Of a DNA stretch of 64,000 nt, positions 61,546 to 64,000 are shown piece by piece. Every line of letters starts with the position of its first letter. Within the stretch, counting starts at the first letter, position 1. The DNA is from Schauerella fraxinea (GTDB lineage: Bacteria; Pseudomonadota; Gammaproteobacteria; Burkholderiales; Burkholderiaceae_B). Made by a program: the position numbers and the translations under genes. The notes beneath the pieces were generated by a model. It was not told the origin of the DNA, did no database searches, and worked only from the letters and a program-made list of their open reading frames with translations. The stretch is from contig JAVDKK010000001.1 of the NCBI GenBank assembly GCA_030849945.1, forward strand, positions 434,001-498,000. The letters run 5' to 3'.

Positions 61546-62496
61546 ATGGAATGGATGGATTTGCTGGGCTCGAGCGCATTCTGGATTGCCGTACTGCGCC
61601 TGGCCACCCCGTTGATTTTGGGCACCTTGGGTGTGCTCCTGTGCGAGCGCGCGGGGGTGCTCAACCTGGGGATCGAAGGCATCATGGTGGCGGGCGCCTT
61701 CACGGGCTGGCTCGCCGTGTATCTGGGCGCGCCGCTCTGGTTGGGCGTGCTGGCCGCCGCATTCACGGGCGCCCTCTTCGGACTGTTGCACGCCATTCTT
61801 ACGGTGCCTCTGGGATTGTCGCAGCACGTGTCGGGGCTCGGCATCACATTGCTGGCCACCAGCCTCTCGGCATTCGCCTATCGCGTCAGCCTGCCCAGCG
61901 TCACCACGCCGCCCACGATTACGCCGTTCGGCGAAATGCACTTTTTCGATGTCATCCCGGTGATCGGCCCGATCCTGGGTGCCCAGACCCCGTTGACCCT
62001 GCTGGCGTTGCTCGCGGTGCCGCTCATCGCCTGGATCCTCAATCGCACGCCGGTGGGCCTGGCACTGCGCATGGTGGGTGAAAACCCAGCCGCCGCGGAA
62101 GGTCAGGGCTTGTCGGTCACGCGCCTGCGCATGGGCGCGATCGTCGCGGGTTCGAGCCTGATGGGCATTGCCGGCAGCTTTCTCACGCTGGCCGCGTTCA
62201 ATGCGTTCTTCTTCAACATGGTCAATGGCCGCGGCTGGGTATGCGTGGCGCTGGTGGTATTTGCCTCGTGGCGGCCGGGCAAAGCGTTGCTCGGTGCCGT
62301 GATTTTCGCGTTCTTCGATGCCTTGCAGTTGCGCGTGCAACAAGGCGCGGGCAGCCTGCCCGGCATTCCCGAGCTGCCTTATCAGGTGTACCTGATGCTG
62401 CCGTACGTGCTGTCCATTCTGGCCCTGGTGGTAATGGCGCGCCGCGCCGCCTACCCGCAGGCGCTGATGAAACCCTATCGCAAAGGCGAGCGCTGA
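61546..62496 (+). CDS. ABC transporter permease 2 (nucleoside import)
   Basis: A 316-residue inner-membrane permease, the YufQ-like partner of the first permease. LRLATPLILGTLGVLLCERAGVLNLGIEGIMVAGAFTGW at residues 16-54 is diagnostic, and MVGENPAAAEGQGLSVTRLR is the cytoplasmic loop that contacts the ATPase. About eight hydrophobic segments are visible. It starts 18 bases after permease 1 and precedes the deaminase gene by 63 bases. Confidence 0.93.
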   Translation: MEWMDLLGSSAFWIAVLRLATPLILGTLGVLLCERAGVLNLGIEGIMVAGAFTGWLAVYLGAPLWLGVLAAAFTGALFGLLHAILTVPLGLSQHVSGLGITLLATSLSAFAYRVSLPSVTTPPTITPFGEMHFFDVIPVIGPILGAQTPLTLLALLAVPLIAWILNRTPVGLALRMVGENPAAAEGQGLSVTRLRMGAIVAGSSLMGIAGSFLTLAAFNAFFFNMVNGRGWVCVALVVFASWRPGKALLGAVIFAFFDALQLRVQQGAGSLPGIPELPYQVYLMLPYVLSILALVVMARRAAYPQALMKPYRKGER

Positions 62497-62559
62497 CGCG
62501 CCGTCCGGCCGGCTGCGCCCTTCACGCGCTGCCGGCTTCCCGTTCAAGGTAATGAAACG

Positions 62560-63846
62560 ATGTTCGATCTGCTTCTGAAACACTGCGTGCTGCAGGATGG
62601 CCGCGCCGATATCGATGTCGCGGTGCGCGACGGCCGCATCGTGGCCATCGACCACAACATCGCCGCGCACGCCGGCGAGATCGTCGACGCCGGCGGCTGC
62701 CTGTTGAGCGCGCCGTTCATCGACGCACATTTCCACATGGATTCGACGCTGTCCTACGGCCTGCCGCGCGTCAACCAGTCGGGCACCCTGCTCGAAGGCA
62801 TTGCGTTGTGGGGAGAACTCAAGCCCCTGCTCACGCAAGAAGCCTTGGTCGAGCGGGCGCTGGCCTATTGCGACTGGGCGGTATCGCGCGGCCTGCTGGC
62901 CGTGCGCTCGCATGTGGACGTCTGCGATCCGCGCCTGCTTGCTACCGAGGCGTTGCTGCACGTGCGCGAAAAAGTGAAGCCCTATCTCGATCTGCAATTG
63001 GTCGCGTTTCCGCAAGACGGTATCTTGCGCGCGCCCGGCGCCATGGCCAATCTGGTGCGCGCGCTGGACATGGGTGTGGACGTGGTGGGCGGCATTCCCC
63101 ATTTCGAACGCACAATGGCCGACGGCGCCGAATCGGTGCGCCTGCTGTGCGAACTGGCAGCGGAACGCGGCCTGCGTGTGGACATGCATTGCGATGAGTC
63201 CGACGATCCGATGTCGCGTCATATCGAAACGCTCGCGTATCACACGCAACGCCTGGGATTGCACGGCCGCGTCGTCGGCTCGCATCTGACATCCATGCAT
63301 TCGATGGACAACTACTACGTGTCCAAACTGATTCCGCTGATCCGCGAAGCGGGTGTGGCCGCCATCGCCAATCCGCTTATCAACATCACGCTGCAAGGCC
63401 GCCACGACACGTATCCCAAACGCCGCGGCATGACGCGCGTGCCCGAACTGCTGGCGGCCGGCGTGCCGGTGGCCTTCGGCCAGGACTGTGCCATGGATCC
63501 CTGGTACAGCCTGGGCTCGGGCGACATGCTCGAAGTGGCGCACATGGGCTTGCACGTCGGCCAGATGACCAGCCGCGACGCCATGCTCAGTTGCTTCGAA
63601 GCGGTCACCACGACGCCTGCCGCCATCATGGGGCTCACCGAAACGGGCCTGGAAGTGGGCCGTCGGGCCGACTTTGTGTTGCTGCACGCCCGCGATCCGA
63701 TCGAAGCCATTCGCCTGCGCGCCACGCGCCTGGGCGTATGGCGCGCAGGCCGACGCATCGCGTCCACGCCGGCGCCGGTCGCGAAATTGGACCTACCGGG
63801 ACGCCCGGCAAACGTCGATCTGTTGGCACCACAACGACCCGTCTAA
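62560..63846 (+). CDS. CodA-family deaminase (cytosine deaminase-like amidohydrolase)
   Basis: A 428-residue metal-dependent amidohydrolase; E. coli CodA has 427 residues. Metal and catalytic motifs are His57-x-His59 (FIDAHFHMDSTL), DMHCDESDDP, SHLTSMHSMDNYYV and FGQDCAMDPWYSLGSGDML, the last equivalent to the GHDDVFDPWYPLG motif of CodA. It should deaminate a cytosine-, isoguanine- or creatinine-like ring; which one cannot be told by eye. Its place at the end of the nucleoside-importer operon suggests that it processes the imported base. The ribosome site (AAGGTAATGAAACG before ATG) is adequate. Confidence 0.88.
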   Translation: MFDLLLKHCVLQDGRADIDVAVRDGRIVAIDHNIAAHAGEIVDAGGCLLSAPFIDAHFHMDSTLSYGLPRVNQSGTLLEGIALWGELKPLLTQEALVERALAYCDWAVSRGLLAVRSHVDVCDPRLLATEALLHVREKVKPYLDLQLVAFPQDGILRAPGAMANLVRALDMGVDVVGGIPHFERTMADGAESVRLLCELAAERGLRVDMHCDESDDPMSRHIETLAYHTQRLGLHGRVVGSHLTSMHSMDNYYVSKLIPLIREAGVAAIANPLINITLQGRHDTYPKRRGMTRVPELLAAGVPVAFGQDCAMDPWYSLGSGDMLEVAHMGLHVGQMTSRDAMLSCFEAVTTTPAAIMGLTETGLEVGRRADFVLLHARDPIEAIRLRATRLGVWRAGRRIASTPAPVAKLDLPGRPANVDLLAPQRPV

Positions 63847-63940
63847 ATGCTGCCCGTGCGGGGGATTAGAAGGACAATCCTAGCAAGGCGACTAAACCCG
63901 GTCGCTAGATTGAATCTTTCCGTTGAAAAAGGAGACGCTC

Positions 63941-64000
63941 ATGACAGCGATGATGGTGTTGGAAGCAAATAGCAAAGTTGTACGCAGTGAAGTCAAAACC
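63941..64000 (+). CDS. Start of an unidentified gene, cut by the right edge
   Basis: An ATG at 63941 is preceded by AAAAAGGAGACGCTC, a strong ribosome site, and opens a frame of 20 codons (MTAMMVLEANSKVVRSEVKT) that runs off the window. Too little is visible to name it. It starts 94 bases after the deaminase stop. Confidence 0.6.
   Translation, partial: MTAMMVLEANSKVVRSEVKT

Noticed and set aside
1..64000. tRNA, rRNA, insertion sequences, prophage or integrative element
   Set aside because: Looking through gaps on both strands I found no tRNA T-loop signature, no transposase or integrase and no flanking direct repeats of att type.

Overview
The window is a GC-rich bacterial chromosome segment, most likely from the Burkholderiales and probably the Alcaligenaceae (the Bordetella/Achromobacter/Pusillimonas neighbourhood). 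Evidence for this is a 561-residue ArgS opening MLLEQQ, a Bug-type (TctC) receptor, a TAXI-TRAP transporter, a Smg/TopB pair, a LiuR-type regulator beside leucine-degradation genes, and Burkholderiales-like ArgD and LeuA sequences. I see no rRNA, tRNA, insertion sequence, prophage, integrase or CRISPR array. The genus call is inference; no search could be run.

Layout. 1-2871 (minus): DUF945 protein, LemA lipoprotein and a TPM-domain protein cut by the left edge. 3155-7859 (plus): a structured leader, RhlE helicase, a LysE exporter, release factor 3 and a small exported cysteine-containing protein. 7924-10583 (minus): bacterioferritin, its ferredoxin Bfd and sigma-54, with two Fur-box-like sites. 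10599-13501 (plus): a membrane protein, then leuA behind a leader that holds a probable leucine leader peptide. 13757-15775 (minus): amidase and two small proteins. 15904-19653 (plus): an RHS protein ending in a DUF2235 (Tle1-like) lipase domain. 19784-22911 (plus): argS, a SPOR-domain protein and dsbA. 23146-27555: metC-like lyase, nitroreductase, a second LysE-family exporter, an MBL hydrolase and the MerR regulator LiuR. 27704-34124 (plus): liuA, thiolase, liuB and liuD, that is isovaleryl-CoA dehydrogenase plus both methylcrotonyl-CoA carboxylase subunits, but without liuC. 34241-42914: MFS exporter, argD, Bug receptor, a D-threonine aldolase-like PLP enzyme, and a TAXI receptor with its fused TRAP permease. 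43161-50174: smg, gluQ, a GDYXXLXY membrane protein and topB. 50311-57502: SDR, aldehyde dehydrogenase, acetolactate synthase divergent from an Lrp regulator, SET methyltransferase, nucleoside deoxyribosyltransferase and a ketopantoate reductase. 57855-63846 (plus): a BMP-type nucleoside ABC importer (receptor, double ATPase, two permeases) with a CodA-family deaminase. A new gene starts at 63941 and runs off the end.

The observations most worth following are these. (1) A leucine leader peptide upstream of leuA carries three rare CTA codons and precedes mutually exclusive stem-loops. (2) The RHS-lipase has a Sec signal and no adjacent immunity or type VI gene. (3) There is a recurring habit of short tandem repeats next to gene ends (units of 13, 15, 18, 18 and 23 bp). 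One array includes the argD stop codon, and another lies inside gluQ, where it helps inflate the zinc-binding loop by about 50 residues.
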